Positions 16,965-26,138 of a DNA stretch of 64,000 bases are shown one piece after another. The first letter of the stretch is position 1, and every line of letters starts with the position of its first letter. The position numbers and the translations under genes are program-made. Under the pieces are notes generated by a model, which was not told the DNA's origin, ran no database searches, and saw only the letters and a list, made by a program, of their open reading frames with translations. The DNA comes from an uncultured Oscillospiraceae bacterium (GTDB taxonomy: Bacteria > Bacillota > Clostridia > Oscillospirales > Oscillospiraceae): assembly GCA_947626845.1 (NCBI GenBank), contig CANQTW010000003.1, positions 62,001 to 126,000 on the forward strand, given 5' to 3'.

Positions 16965-17699
16965 TCATATTCCCAGGGCCGCGACGGTCACGTTGTCCGG
17001 CGCGCCCCGATCCAGCGCCATCTGCAGTAAAAGCCGGCAGGCGGTATCCACATCCCTGGTAAAGTTCAGGGCCTCGGCGATCTCGTCGTCCGTGATGACG
17101 TTGGAAAGCCCGTCCGAGCAGAGCAGCAACCGGTCCCCCTCCCGGAGGGTCACGTTGAAAAAGTCCGGCGCCACGTTCCTGGCGGTGCCCACGGCACGGG
17201 TGATCAGATTCTTTCGGGGATGGGTACGGGACTGTTCCCTGGTGATCTCCCCCCGCTCCACCATATCCTCCACCACCGAATGGTCGCGGGTGACCTGGCG
17301 GAGTACGCCTTCGGTCATGTGGTAGGCTCTGCTGTCTCCCACATTGATGAAAGCGGCTTCCCTCCCCGTCACCACGGCGGCTACAAGCGTAGTGCCCATC
17401 CCGCGGCAGCTGGGCTCGGTCTCTCCCAGCTCATACACCGCCGCGTTGGCGGTGCGAAGGGCGTCCTCCATCAGGCTTTGGACATCCCCTGTGACGCTGG
17501 CGTTGGCAAGGCCGTCCTTGACCTCACCGGCAAAGACGGTGGCCGCCAGCGAGCTTGCCACGTTGCCGGCGTTGTGCCCGCCCATGCCGTCGCACACCAG
17601 CACGAGCGCCGTCCCGTTTTTGTCGTCCAGATGGACGTAACAGGCGTCCTGGTTTCCCTTTCTCACACAGCCCTTGTCCGTAATGGCGCAGGAGTCCAT
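16965..17699 (-). CDS. prpC: PP2C-type Ser/Thr protein phosphatase PrpC/Stp
   Basis: A 244-residue soluble PPM/PP2C phosphatase that reverses phosphorylation by the PASTA kinase. Metal-binding motifs are intact: CDGMGGHNAG (about residues 36-45), the NVGDSRAYH region (near 117), LLLCSDGLSNVI (near 192) and GAPDNVTV at the C-terminus. It lies between rlmN and prkC, and the prpC-prkC pair is conserved throughout Firmicutes. The product is of normal length with no membrane segment. Confidence 0.96.
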   Translation of the reverse strand: MDSCAITDKGCVRKGNQDACYVHLDDKNGTALVLVCDGMGGHNAGNVASSLAATVFAGEVKDGLANASVTGDVQSLMEDALRTANAAVYELGETEPSCRGMGTTLVAAVVTGREAAFINVGDSRAYHMTEGVLRQVTRDHSVVEDMVERGEITREQSRTHPRKNLITRAVGTARNVAPDFFNVTLREGDRLLLCSDGLSNVITDDEIAEALNFTRDVDTACRLLLQMALDRGAPDNVTVAALGI

Positions 17700-17708
17700 G
17701 GGATCACC

Positions 17709-18752
17709 TCATTTCCTCTCTCTTTCACGGCGAAGCTGGCCGCAGCTCGCCTCGATATCCGGCCCCAATTTCCGCCGGACGGTGACATTTATGTTTTTCC
17801 GCTCTAAGGTCTCGATAAAACGCCTCATAGTCTCCGGGGCGCTGGGGTGAAGATTGCTCTCCGGCACCTCGTTCAAGGGGATCAGATTGACGTGAGAGCC
17901 GGTCCCGGCCAGCTTTTCCGCTAAAAGCGCGGCGTGGAAGGGCGTGTCGTTCACGTCTCGGATCATGGCGTACTCAAAGGATATCCTTCTGCCTGTTTTC
18001 TCAAAATAGCGCCTGCAGGCCGCCAGCAGCGTATCCACGTTATAGGCCCTGTTCACCGGCATGATCTTGGAGCGCGTCTCGTCGTCCGGCGCGTGGAGGG
18101 ATACCGATAAAGTCAATTGTAACCCCAAACCGGCCAGTTTGTCAATCTTTTCAACGAGCCCGCAGGTGGACAGGGAGATATGGCGCATGCCGATGTTCAT
18201 TCCGTCCGGGTCGTTGACCAGCCGCAGGAACCGGATCACGTTATCAAAATTGTCCAGCGGCTCCCCGATCCCCATCAGGACGATATTGGAAATCTTGAGC
18301 CCGGAATCGGCCTGGGCGTACATCACCTGATCCAAAATCTCCGAGGCGCTGAGGTTTCGCACCTTTCCGCCGATGGTGGAGGCGCAGAACGCGCACCCCA
18401 TGGGACAGCCCACCTCGGAGGAGACGCAGACGGTGTTGCCGTGCTCATAGCGCATGACGACGCTCTCCACATGGCTGCCGTCGTGGAGCCGCCACAGGTA
18501 CTTGACCGTCCCGTCCAGTCGGGACACCTGTTTTTGCTCCACCGCGGGGGTATAGAGGGTGAAGCGCTCGCGAAGCTTCTCCCGCAGAGATTTGGGAAGA
18601 TTGGTCATCTCCTCAAAGGACGATACCGGCGCATTGAGCCACTTAAAGACCTGCTTTGCCCGAAAGGGCGGCTCACCAAGGGCCGCGAGGGCGGCGGAGA
18701 GCTCGTCCGGCAGCATTGATTTTATATCGGGGAGGCCTGATTTTTCTGTCAT
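17709..18752 (-). CDS. rlmN: Dual-specificity 23S rRNA/tRNA adenine-C2 methyltransferase RlmN
   Basis: A 347-residue radical SAM enzyme that methylates C2 of A2503 in 23S rRNA and A37 in some tRNAs. The 4Fe-4S motif CPMGCAFC is near residue 118, followed by the SAM-binding GIGEPLDN. The catalytic cysteines are in place, the C-terminal one in DIEASCGQL. The open frame extends to 18770, but the ATG at 18752 overlaps the rsmB stop as ATGA and yields MTEKSGLPDI, which fits translational coupling. It belongs to the fmt-rsmB-rlmN-prpC-prkC series. Confidence 0.96.
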   Translation of the reverse strand: MTEKSGLPDIKSMLPDELSAALAALGEPPFRAKQVFKWLNAPVSSFEEMTNLPKSLREKLRERFTLYTPAVEQKQVSRLDGTVKYLWRLHDGSHVESVVMRYEHGNTVCVSSEVGCPMGCAFCASTIGGKVRNLSASEILDQVMYAQADSGLKISNIVLMGIGEPLDNFDNVIRFLRLVNDPDGMNIGMRHISLSTCGLVEKIDKLAGLGLQLTLSVSLHAPDDETRSKIMPVNRAYNVDTLLAACRRYFEKTGRRISFEYAMIRDVNDTPFHAALLAEKLAGTGSHVNLIPLNEVPESNLHPSAPETMRRFIETLERKNINVTVRRKLGPDIEASCGQLRRERERK

Positions 18753-20062
18753 TTTTTCCGCAGAACACATATAAAAAATCCATCCGTTCCGCCCTGACCG
18801 GGCAGGATCACCGTACCGTCTTTTTTGCCCTCAAAGGGGGCGGGAAGGGAAAAGCCAACCGGCTCAAAGCCGCTGTCCGTCTCCAGAAAAGACCGGATCA
18901 CGTCCTCGTTTTCCCGTTTCAAAACGGTGCAGGTGGAGTAGACCAGCTTTCCGCCGGACTTTACGTACCGAGAGGCGTTTTTCAGGATATTGAGCTGTAC
19001 CCGCGGCAGTCTGTCAAGCTCAGAGGGGTCTTTATAGCGTATCTCCGGCTTTTTGCGGATGACGCCGAAGCCGGAACAGGGCACGTCGCACAGCACCGCG
19101 TCGGCGCTGTGTTCAAGGGTCGGGTCGAACCGGGCGGCGTCTCCGGCGGCGGCTTCTATAATGCCGATCCCCAGGCGCTCCGCGCCCCTGGCGACGAGGC
19201 CGGCCTTCTTCTCATGGATGTCAAAGGCGCGGATGACGCCCCGATTTTCCATCTGGAGGGCGGCGGCGAAGGATTTGCCTCCCGGCGCGGCGCACATATC
19301 CAGCACCGTCTCCCCCGGTCTTACCCCGGAGGCCAGGACGGCGAAGCGGGCCGCCGCGTCCTGGACGTAAAAGAGGCCCTTTTGAAATTCATCCATTTCT
19401 TCCAGCGCCCCTGTACCCGTAAGGTACAGCGCGTCGGAAAAGTAGGGACAGTCGGAGATGCCGATCCTTCGGCTCTCCAGCGCCTCCCGCAGCCGCGCCG
19501 GCGTGGTTTTCAGTGTGTTGACCTGGGCGGTGATGGGGGACGGCCGGTTGTCCGCCATCAGCATTTTTTCCGTATCGTCCGCTCCGTAAAGCGCCGTCAG
19601 CTCCCGCACCAGCCACAGGGGATGGCTCCAGCGGAGGGAGAGGGCCTCCTCGCGGCTTGCGGCCTCCACTGGGGGAAGGACGCCGGCCTGTCCGGCCACC
19701 TTGCGCAAAACGGCGTTCACCAGCCCCGCCGCCCTGGGGGCAAATTCCCTTGCCAGCTCCACGCCCTCGTTGACGGCGGCGTGGACGGGCACACGGTCAA
19801 GAAACAAAAGCTGATAGGCGGAGAGCCGCAGGATATCCCTGACCTCCGGCTGGAGGCCGTCGGGGTCCCTGCCGGCGTATCGGAGAAGGGCGTGATCCAG
19901 CAAAAACATGTTTTGCAGGACGCCGGTGACGATAGTCTGGGCCAGCGCGCGCTCCCTGGGGTCGCTGTCCGGCCCGGTGGACAACACCATATCCGGCCTT
20001 GCACCGCGGCGGCGCCAGGCCGTCAGCGCCAGATAGGCGGCCTTACGGGCATTCACAGGCAT
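18749..20062 (-). CDS. rsmB: 16S rRNA cytosine(967)-C5 methyltransferase RsmB
   Basis: A 437-residue RsmB/Sun methyltransferase. The N-terminal NusB-like RNA-binding domain occupies about residues 1-130 (RKAAYLALTAW, then LSAYQLLFLDRVPVHAAVNE). The SAM domain has DMCAAPGGKSF (near 258), the CDVPCSGFGV motif and the catalytic YSTCT. It methylates C967 of 16S rRNA. Its start overlaps the fmt stop by 10 nt and its stop overlaps rlmN by 4 nt, consistent with one transcript. Length is normal. Confidence 0.95.
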   Translation of the reverse strand: MPVNARKAAYLALTAWRRRGARPDMVLSTGPDSDPRERALAQTIVTGVLQNMFLLDHALLRYAGRDPDGLQPEVRDILRLSAYQLLFLDRVPVHAAVNEGVELAREFAPRAAGLVNAVLRKVAGQAGVLPPVEAASREEALSLRWSHPLWLVRELTALYGADDTEKMLMADNRPSPITAQVNTLKTTPARLREALESRRIGISDCPYFSDALYLTGTGALEEMDEFQKGLFYVQDAAARFAVLASGVRPGETVLDMCAAPGGKSFAAALQMENRGVIRAFDIHEKKAGLVARGAERLGIGIIEAAAGDAARFDPTLEHSADAVLCDVPCSGFGVIRKKPEIRYKDPSELDRLPRVQLNILKNASRYVKSGGKLVYSTCTVLKRENEDVIRSFLETDSGFEPVGFSLPAPFEGKKDGTVILPGQGGTDGFFICVLRKK

Positions 20063-20967
20063 AGCGGATGCCCCCGCAGATAGTCCGCCGCCGCCATCCG
20101 CTTCCCGCCGGGGGCCTGAAGCTCGGTGACGGTGACGGAGCCGTCGGAGACGGCGATCTCGATCCCCGCCTTTCCGGCGGAAAGTACCGTGCCGGGGGCG
20201 GCGGAGACGTTCTTTTCGGTATTAAACGCTTTGAATATTTTGAATCTCTCTCCCCCGATCTCCGCGGTGGCCACGGGCCAGGGGTCGAGGCCAAGAATTT
20301 TGCTGACCACGAGACGCCCGGACAGCGTGAAATCCAGCGCGGCCAGCTCCCGTGTCAATGGCGGGGCGTAAGTGGCCTCCGCCTCGATCTGGGGCGTTCT
20401 TCCGGCGGCGCCGCTTTCAATGTGACGGAGCGTATCTACAAGAAGCTCCGCCCCCAGGGGGGCAAGCCGCTCAAACAGCTCCCCCGCCGTCTCACCGGGG
20501 AGGATGGCGGCCTTTCTGACATCTATGATATCCCCCGCGTCCAAAGCCTCGGCCATATACTGAGCCGTAACGCCGGTCTCGCTCTCGCCGTTGATCACCG
20601 CCCACTGGATTGGGGCGGCGCCCCGGTATCTGGGCAGCAGGGAGCCGTGGATATTGACGCACCCCAAAGGCGGGATCGCCAGGATATCCGCGGGCAGTAT
20701 CCGCCCGTAGGCCACAACGGCCAGTACGTCAGGGGCGGCGTCCCGGATGATCCCGGCGGCTGTGCCGTCCCGCATTTTCCGAGGTTGGAAAACGGGCAGG
20801 CCGTGCTCCAGGGCCAGCCTTTTGACAGGCGGCGCCTCCATGATCTGCTTTCTCCCCACGGGCTTGTCCGGCTGGGTAAAGACGCCCACGACTTCAAATC
20901 CCGCGTCCAGCAGCGCCTTCAGCGAGCAGGCGGCGAAGTCCGGCGTCCCCATGAAAAATATTCTCAT
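20053..20967 (-). CDS. fmt: Methionyl-tRNA formyltransferase
   Basis: A 304-residue enzyme that transfers a formyl group from 10-formyl-THF to initiator Met-tRNA. The N-terminus MRIFFMGTPDFAACSLKALL, the active-site region NIHGSLLPRYRGAAPIQWA (near residue 107) and the C-terminal OB-like domain are all present. It overlaps def by four nucleotides (ATGA). The def-fmt pair supplies formylation and its later removal from nascent proteins. No oddities were seen. Confidence 0.97.
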   Translation of the reverse strand: MRIFFMGTPDFAACSLKALLDAGFEVVGVFTQPDKPVGRKQIMEAPPVKRLALEHGLPVFQPRKMRDGTAAGIIRDAAPDVLAVVAYGRILPADILAIPPLGCVNIHGSLLPRYRGAAPIQWAVINGESETGVTAQYMAEALDAGDIIDVRKAAILPGETAGELFERLAPLGAELLVDTLRHIESGAAGRTPQIEAEATYAPPLTRELAALDFTLSGRLVVSKILGLDPWPVATAEIGGERFKIFKAFNTEKNVSAAPGTVLSAGKAGIEIAVSDGSVTVTELQAPGGKRMAAADYLRGHPLCL

Positions 20968-21473
20968 TCCTGCTCCCTGTTCATTTCCTCAAGCTCTTCC
21001 TGGGTCAGGATATGCTCGGCGATCTCCGTGAAAAGGTGGCCGTCCAGATGGTCGATCTCGTGGCAGAAGCACCTGGCGGTGAGGCCGGTCCCCTCCACGG
21101 TAAAGGGGGTCCCGAACCTGTCCTGGGCCTTGACTACCACATGCTCAGGGCGTGTGACGATGCCGTAGACGCCGGGGACGGAGAGGCACCCCTCCTGCCC
21201 CGTCTGCTCCCCATCGGAGGAGACGATCTGGGGGTTTATCAGCTCAATGATCTGCTCCTCCGGCGTAAGGTCCACCTTATTTGTGTCCATGACGATGACG
21301 GCGCGGCGGAGTATCCCCACCTGGGGCGCGGCCAGGCCCACGCCGTCGGCGGCCAGAAGGGTCTCGCGCATGTCGTCAAGAAGGGTGTGGAGCCGTTTAT
21401 TAAAATCTGTCACGGGGCGGCTGTGCTTCAGCAGGATGGCGTCGCCGTCCTCGCGGATGTTCCTCAATGCCAT
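20964..21473 (-). CDS. def: Peptide deformylase
   Basis: A 169-residue metallohydrolase that removes the N-formyl group from new proteins at the ribosome exit. All three motifs are intact: GVGLAAPQ (44-51), EGCLS (94-98) and HEIDH (138-142), which provide the metal-binding Cys and two His and the catalytic Glu. Length and motif spacing fit type 1 deformylases. It starts 111 nt after the priA stop. That gap holds only short frames without credible starts. Confidence 0.97.
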   Translation of the reverse strand: MALRNIREDGDAILLKHSRPVTDFNKRLHTLLDDMRETLLAADGVGLAAPQVGILRRAVIVMDTNKVDLTPEEQIIELINPQIVSSDGEQTGQEGCLSVPGVYGIVTRPEHVVVKAQDRFGTPFTVEGTGLTARCFCHEIDHLDGHLFTEIAEHILTQEELEEMNREQE

Positions 21474-21584
21474 AAAGCGTTTTCTCTCCCTTGCGATGTA
21501 GATTTATGGCCTTTTGCCCGCCGCCGCGCGGCAACAGCAAACAGGGCCCATATGACTCCCCCGATGATTTTCGCCGGAGGAAAC

Positions 21585-23828
21585 TCAATCCAGCGGATCG
21601 GCGTCGGCGAAGGCGGTGAGCTTGCGCCACTGGCTGTCCGCGGAAAATTCCCGTATGACCCCGCTGACAAGGTCACGCATATGCCGGTTGTTCTCTAACT
21701 GGAGGGTGAGCTTGTAGCGGAAACGGTTGTTGACCTTGGTGACGCCGGCGGGAGCGGGGCCAAGGACGGTCAGCTCGTCCTGACCCGCCAGGCTTTTGAG
21801 CCGCTGGGAAAGGCGGACACAGCCCCTGAGGACCATGCCCTCGTCAAGGCCGGTGACGGTGACGGTCATCTGGTCCCGGATGGGTGGCACCTCCTGGAGG
21901 GCGCGGACGGCGATCTCCTGCTCATAAAAGCCCGTGTAGTCCTGGCGAGCCGCCAGCTTCAAGACGAAATTCTCCGGCGTCAGGGTCTGGAGAATGGCGC
22001 GTCCGGACTTGTCCCCCCTGCCGGAGCGGCCCACCACCTGGGTGATCAGGGAAAACGTCCTCTCGTGGGCACGAAAATCCCCGGCGTACAGGGACTGGTC
22101 AGCGGAGATGACCGCGGCCAGGGTGACATTGGCAAAATCCAGGCCTTTGGTGACCATCTGGGTGCCTAAGAGAATGGGGATATTCTGATCCCGAAACCGG
22201 CTGAGAAGCTTCTGGTGGGAGCCGGCGCGGGCCACGGTGTCGGTATCCATGCGGATGATGCCCACGCCGGGAAAGAGCCCGTGAAGCTCCTCCTCCAATT
22301 TTTGCGTCCCCACGCCCACAAACTTGAGTTTGCCGCCGCATTCGGGGCACGCCTCCGGCACCGGCTCGGACCAGCCGCAGTAGTGACAGCGGAGGCTCTG
22401 GCCAACGGAGTGGTGGGTCATGGAGACGGAGCAGTTTTTGCACTGGAAGGTGTAGCCGCACTCGCCGCACATCACAAGGCCGGACGCGCCGCGGCGGTTC
22501 AGGAAAAGGATGCTCTGCTCGCCGTTTTCGATGTTGCGGGCAAGCTCCTGCCGCAGAAGGGCGCTGACCGCCCCGCCGTTGCCGTCCCGCAGCTCCTGGC
22601 GCATGTCCGCGATCAGGACCTGGGGCAAGGGGTGGGCGTTGTAGCGGTTTTCCAGGGTAAAAAGGCGGTACTTCCCGCAACGGGCGGCGTACATGGATTC
22701 CACGGAGGGGGTGGCGGAGCCCAGAAGCAGGAGGGCGTTGTCCTGGACGCATCTGTACTTGGCCACGTCCCTGGCGTGATAGCGGGGGGCGTTCTCGGAT
22801 TTATAGGTGTGCTCCTGTTCCTCGTCGATGATCACAAGCCCCAAGTTTTCCAGGGGCGCGAAAACGGCGGACCGGGTGCCGATGACCACCCGCACCCGCC
22901 CCTTGCGGATACGCTTCCACTCGTCGTATCGCTCCCCCATGGTCAGGGAGGAGTGGAGGACGGCGATATCGTCGCCGAAATGGCTGGAGAAGACCTCCAC
23001 AAGCTGGGGCGTCAGCGCGATCTCCGGCACCATGATGAGGGCTGTCCTGCCGCGCCGCAAAGCCTCCTGCACCAGGCGGATATAGACGCTGGTCTTACCG
23101 CTTCCCGTGACGCCGTAGAGAAGCGCCGCGACGGCCTGCCCCGCGGTCATCAGGGCGTTGAGACCCTCAAAGGCGCGGGTCTGCTCCTCCGTCAGCTCAA
23201 TGGGGCCGGCCTCCTCAAAGGAGGCCCTCACAGGACGGCGGTAGACCTCCCGAAAAAAGGTCTCCACGGCGCCCTGCTTATCAAGGGCGTTCAGGGACGC
23301 GGCGGTGGCGTGGCAAAACTCCAATACGTCGGTGACGGCGGCCTCCCCCACGGCGGAGAGGAAGTTTAAGATGTCCTCCTGCCTGGGCGCGGACATGTGC
23401 TTACGCCGGGCAAGCTCCGCGGCGTCCTCGGCGTCTATGGCCAGGCGCGCGAATTTCTGCTGCTTGTCCCCCACCTGGCGTTTGCCGGCATTAAACCACA
23501 TCCCGGCGGGGAGCATGGCCCTGGCGGCCTCGTAGAAGGTGCAGAAAAAACGCTCCCGCATCCAGAGAGCCAGCTTGATCTGCTCCGGGGTGAATACCGG
23601 CTCCGGGTCCAGGACCTCCTCCACCTGCTTGAGCTTGTCCCGCTGGGCCTCGCCGTTCAGGGACAGGATGATGCCCTCACTGCGGCGGTTGCCCTTCCCG
23701 AAGGGAACGGTGACCCGCACACCGGGAAGCGCCCTGTCCGCCAGCCGCTCCGGCACAAGGTAGGAGTAGGGCCGGTCAATGGAATAGACCGCCGCCGAAA
23801 CAGCTATTTTCGCAATACTGATCGCCAT
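21585..23828 (-). CDS. priA: Primosomal protein N' (replication restart helicase PriA)
   Basis: A 747-residue 3'-5' helicase that reloads the replisome at stalled forks. It has the N-terminal 3'BD domain (DRPYSYLVPERL...PFGKGNRRSEGI), Walker A GVTGSGKTSVY (about residue 240), DEEQEHTYK (Walker B, near 333), SATPS, and the zinc-binding insert with four CxxC pairs (CGECGYTFQCKNC, then CHYCGWSEPVPEACPEC, about 455-495). A helicase C domain and the C-terminal domain follow. In Bacillus coaBC normally lies between rpoZ and priA; here rpoZ is the direct neighbour. Confidence 0.96.
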   Translation of the reverse strand: MAISIAKIAVSAAVYSIDRPYSYLVPERLADRALPGVRVTVPFGKGNRRSEGIILSLNGEAQRDKLKQVEEVLDPEPVFTPEQIKLALWMRERFFCTFYEAARAMLPAGMWFNAGKRQVGDKQQKFARLAIDAEDAAELARRKHMSAPRQEDILNFLSAVGEAAVTDVLEFCHATAASLNALDKQGAVETFFREVYRRPVRASFEEAGPIELTEEQTRAFEGLNALMTAGQAVAALLYGVTGSGKTSVYIRLVQEALRRGRTALIMVPEIALTPQLVEVFSSHFGDDIAVLHSSLTMGERYDEWKRIRKGRVRVVIGTRSAVFAPLENLGLVIIDEEQEHTYKSENAPRYHARDVAKYRCVQDNALLLLGSATPSVESMYAARCGKYRLFTLENRYNAHPLPQVLIADMRQELRDGNGGAVSALLRQELARNIENGEQSILFLNRRGASGLVMCGECGYTFQCKNCSVSMTHHSVGQSLRCHYCGWSEPVPEACPECGGKLKFVGVGTQKLEEELHGLFPGVGIIRMDTDTVARAGSHQKLLSRFRDQNIPILLGTQMVTKGLDFANVTLAAVISADQSLYAGDFRAHERTFSLITQVVGRSGRGDKSGRAILQTLTPENFVLKLAARQDYTGFYEQEIAVRALQEVPPIRDQMTVTVTGLDEGMVLRGCVRLSQRLKSLAGQDELTVLGPAPAGVTKVNNRFRYKLTLQLENNRHMRDLVSGVIREFSADSQWRKLTAFADADPLD

Positions 23829-23849
23829 CGGACGGCCTCCGGACTAAGC

Positions 23850-24044
23850 TTAGATCGTGGCGTTGATCTTGCCGCCGGCGATCTCGTCGATGGCCATGGA
23901 GACGGGCTTGTCATCCAAGATGATGCCGTGGGTCTCGGCGTCCACGGCGATGGCGCGGGCCCGCTGGGCGATCAGGTTCACAAGAAGATAGCGGCTGCCG
24001 CCGGTGTGGGACAGAAGTTCGGGCATAGTGGGATAAAGCATCAT
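23850..24044 (-). CDS. rpoZ: DNA-directed RNA polymerase omega subunit
   Basis: A 64-residue omega subunit, which stabilises RNA polymerase by binding the beta' C-terminus. It is recognisable by YPTMPELL at the start and by the core SRYLLVNLIAQRARAI (residues about 17-32), followed by a short Ile/Asp-rich tail. It is short but within the range for clostridial omega. Two adjacent ATG codons (24044 and 24041) are possible starts, with GGAAG about 9 nt upstream. The context gmk-rpoZ-priA supports it. A 281-bp inverted-repeat element lies between gmk and this gene. Confidence 0.88.
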   Translation of the reverse strand: MMLYPTMPELLSHTGGSRYLLVNLIAQRARAIAVDAETHGIILDDKPVSMAIDEIAGGKINATI

Positions 24045-24114
24045 GAGAGTAGACTTCCTTTCAGTTTTTCCAAATTTGTGCGTGTTTTATAGCTATTTTT
24101 CTATAACCATATGG

Positions 24115-24395
24115 TTAAGGTGAGGGGAGTTGAACCCACGACGCTCCACGCGGGTCCTTTCCGGTGCTTTTTACCTTGTCGTCGTCGCCTTGCGTCAGCA
24201 AGGCTTCCTCCTTCGCGGCAAAAATTCCTCGAAAAAATCTCCGCGTGGAGTGCTGCGCAGTTTTCGGCGAGCTGATTTGCGTCAGGACGCGGAAAAAGCC
24301 ACAGAGAATACTTGCGTATTGTCAAGGCTTTTGACAAAGTACTGGCACAAATCAGCCGGCGAAAACCGTCGCGGGTTCGACTCCCCTCACCTTAA
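24115..24395. mobile_element. 281-bp nested inverted-repeat element (MITE-like) between gmk and rpoZ
   Basis: This fills the 347-nt gap between gmk and rpoZ together with a 70-nt AT-rich rpoZ leader. The ends are inverted copies: TTAAGGTGAGGGGAGT... at 24115-24143, and its complement ending at 24395, matching at 27 of 29 positions. Inside are two hairpins in a row. The first has stem CTCCACGCGG/CCGCGTGGAG (24144-24153, 24241-24250). The second is an imperfect 24-25-bp stem (24261-24285, 24342-24365) with a TTGTCAA/TTGACAA hairpin near its tip. Both outer ends carry TTAA, which could be a target duplication but is self-complementary and so ambiguous. The right-hand TTAA supplies the gmk stop codon. 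The inner end of the repeat (GGGTTCGACTCCC) resembles a tRNA T-arm, but no full tRNA folds. No protein is encoded. Confidence 0.6.
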
Positions 24396-24949
24396 GCGTC
24401 GTGGATGATGGCGAGGACCTCCGACGCGGCTCTGACGTAATCGTCGTTGATGACCAGGTGGTCATATTCCCCGGCGGCCTCCAGCTCCACCTTGGCGGTC
24501 TCCAGCCGCAGGCGGATCATTTCCTCGCTGTCTGTGGCGCGGCCACGCAGACGTTCCTCCAACACCAGGAGGCTGGGAGGCGCGATGAAGATGGATACGG
24601 CCTCCGGCATGGCGGCTTTGACAGCGCGGGCGCCCTGGAGCTCGATGTCCATAAAGACATCCACGCCCTGCCGGAGCATCTCCTCCACCGGGCCTCTGGG
24701 CGTGCCGTAGGAGCAGTGGGCATAGCGGGCGTGCTCCAGAAACTCCCCTTTTTCCACCATTTCGTCAAACTTTTCCTCGGTGATAAAATAGTACTCCACG
24801 CCGTCCCGTTCGCCGGGCCGAGGGGCGCGGGTGGTGGCGGAAACGGAAAAGTGATAGTTCTTGTAGGTTTTGAAGACCTCTTTCAAAACGGTGCTCTTGC
24901 CGCACCCGGAGGGGCCGGAGACAATGAACACTCTCCCCTTTTTACTCAT
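24392..24949 (-). CDS. gmk: Guanylate kinase
   Basis: A 185-residue enzyme phosphorylating GMP to GDP. The P-loop SGPSGCGKS is at residues 11-19, followed by the GMP-binding pattern [17 protein letters not shown] and by [11 protein letters not shown] chose the ATG at 24949 ([12 protein letters not shown]) over the in-frame ATG at 24967 because it gives the usual distance to the P-loop. It overlaps the remA stop by eight bases. The stop codon (24394-24392) is formed by the TTAA at the edge of the inverted-repeat element, so the original C-terminus may have been altered slightly. Confidence 0.95.
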   Translation of the reverse strand: MSKKGRVFIVSGPSGCGKSTVLKEVFKTYKNYHFSVSATTRAPRPGERDGVEYYFITEEKFDEMVEKGEFLEHARYAHCSYGTPRGPVEEMLRQGVDVFMDIELQGARAVKAAMPEAVSIFIAPPSLLVLEERLRGRATDSEEMIRLRLETAKVELEAAGEYDHLVINDDYVRAASEVLAIIHDA

Positions 24950-25223
24950 TCCCCATCTCCTCCTCATCCTCCAGGTCGTCCCTGTCGGGCTTTCCGGCCA
25001 TTCTGCCGGATACCGTCTCAGGCTGGAGAGCCGAGAGCACCGTATGGCCGCTGTCGCAGATGATGACGGCGCGTGTGCGGCGCCCGTAGGTGGCGTCGAT
25101 CAGCATCCCCCGCTCACGGGCGTCGGAAATGATCCTTTTGATGGGGGCGGAGTCCGGGCTGACCACGGCGATCATCCGGTTCACCGAGATCATATTGCCA
25201 AAACCGATGTTGACTAAGCGCAT
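24942..25223 (-). CDS. remA: RemA-like regulatory protein (DUF370)
   Basis: A 93-residue protein of the RemA/YlzA family, with the diagnostic start [20 protein letters not shown] and the [19 protein letters not shown] region. In Bacillus subtilis RemA activates matrix and osmoprotection genes as a ring-shaped DNA-binding protein; in clostridia the role is less studied. An acidic tail ([12 protein letters not shown]) extends the usual length by a few residues. The ATG at 25223 follows GGAG; a GTG at 25232 is less likely. It sits between yicC and gmk, as in most Firmicutes. Confidence 0.93.
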   Translation of the reverse strand: MRLVNIGFGNMISVNRMIAVVSPDSAPIKRIISDARERGMLIDATYGRRTRAVIICDSGHTVLSALQPETVSGRMAGKPDRDDLEDEEEMGNE

Positions 25224-25228
25224 AGCGA

Positions 25229-26107
25229 TCACTCCACATTCTGGATCTGCTCGCGGATCTTCTCGATCTCCGACTTCAAATCCACCACCACGCGGGCCAT
25301 CTGCACATCGTTGCCCTTGGAGCCGATGGTATTGGCCTCGCGGTTAAATTCCTGTACCAAAAAGTCCAGCTTCCGGCCCACAGGCTCGTCGCTTTTGAGC
25401 ATATCCCGCAGTTGGGAGAGGTGGCTTCTGAGACGCACCGTCTCCTCCGCCACGGCGGTCTTGTCCGCGAAGATGGCTGCCTCGGTGACGATACGGGACT
25501 CGTCCACGGTGTTGGACTCCAAAATCTCCCGCAGACGGGCCTCCAGCCGTTGGCGGTACTCCTCCACGGTCTGGGGCGAGCGCTCCTCCGCCAGTCCCAC
25601 CAGCCGTTCGATCTCATCGGCGCGGGCGGAGATGTCGTTATAGAGCTTCTCCCCCTCCCTGACGCGCATGGCGTTGAAATCAGCCAGGGCTTCCGTCAGG
25701 ATGGCGTCGATATCCGCGCCCAACTGCTCCACATCGGTCTCCGCGCGGGTCACCGTCAGCACGTCCTGCATCCGGGCAAGGCCCAGGGCGGTGGCGTCGT
25801 TGGGTATCCCATATTTTTGAGCCAGGGCGTTGAGCGCCGCCATATAGGCGTCCGCCACGGGCTCGTTGATCTCAATGACCACGTCGCCGGCCTGAGAGGC
25901 GTCGATGGTGATGTACAGGTCCACCTTTCCGCGGGAGATGGACTTCTGGACGCGCGCCTTGATGGCGTCCTCCAGGCAGGTGTAGACACGCGGCAGCTTG
26001 ATGTTGCAGTCGAGGAAGCGGTTGTTGACGCTGCGCACTTCCACGGTGATCTCCAGCTTTCCGGAGACGCCCTTGGCGCTTCCGTAGCCGGTCATACTTT
26101 TGATCAT
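25229..26107 (-). CDS. yicC: YicC/YloC-family endoribonuclease
   Basis: A 292-residue YicC-family protein with the classic start [13 protein letters not shown] and the C-terminal [20 protein letters not shown]. Members are endoribonucleases linked to RNA turnover; the Bacillus homologue is YloC. The chain is full length and predicted mostly helical in the middle. It heads the conserved yicC-remA-gmk-rpoZ series, and the gap to remA is 5 nt. Confidence 0.94.
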   Translation of the reverse strand: MIKSMTGYGSAKGVSGKLEITVEVRSVNNRFLDCNIKLPRVYTCLEDAIKARVQKSISRGKVDLYITIDASQAGDVVIEINEPVADAYMAALNALAQKYGIPNDATALGLARMQDVLTVTRAETDVEQLGADIDAILTEALADFNAMRVREGEKLYNDISARADEIERLVGLAEERSPQTVEEYRQRLEARLREILESNTVDESRIVTEAAIFADKTAVAEETVRLRSHLSQLRDMLKSDEPVGRKLDFLVQEFNREANTIGSKGNDVQMARVVVDLKSEIEKIREQIQNVE

Positions 26108-26138
26108 ATCTCTTGAGCCTCACTTGATATTGTGTTTT

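Noticed and set aside
14970..17030. Very long plus-strand ORF of 686 codons
   Set aside because: It is the GC-rich shadow of prkC; the sequence is low-quality His/Gly/Val-rich and has no SD.
21474..21584. Small ORF between priA and def
   Set aside because: Only a 15-codon ATG frame (MGPVCCCRAAAGKRP) and frames open from inside priA; no conserved-looking product.
24115..24395. tRNA or tmRNA gene suggested by GGGTTCGACTCCC near 24373
   Set aside because: The T-arm stem has mismatches, no D- or anticodon arm can be placed, and the mirror-image copy at the other end explains the sequence as an inverted repeat.
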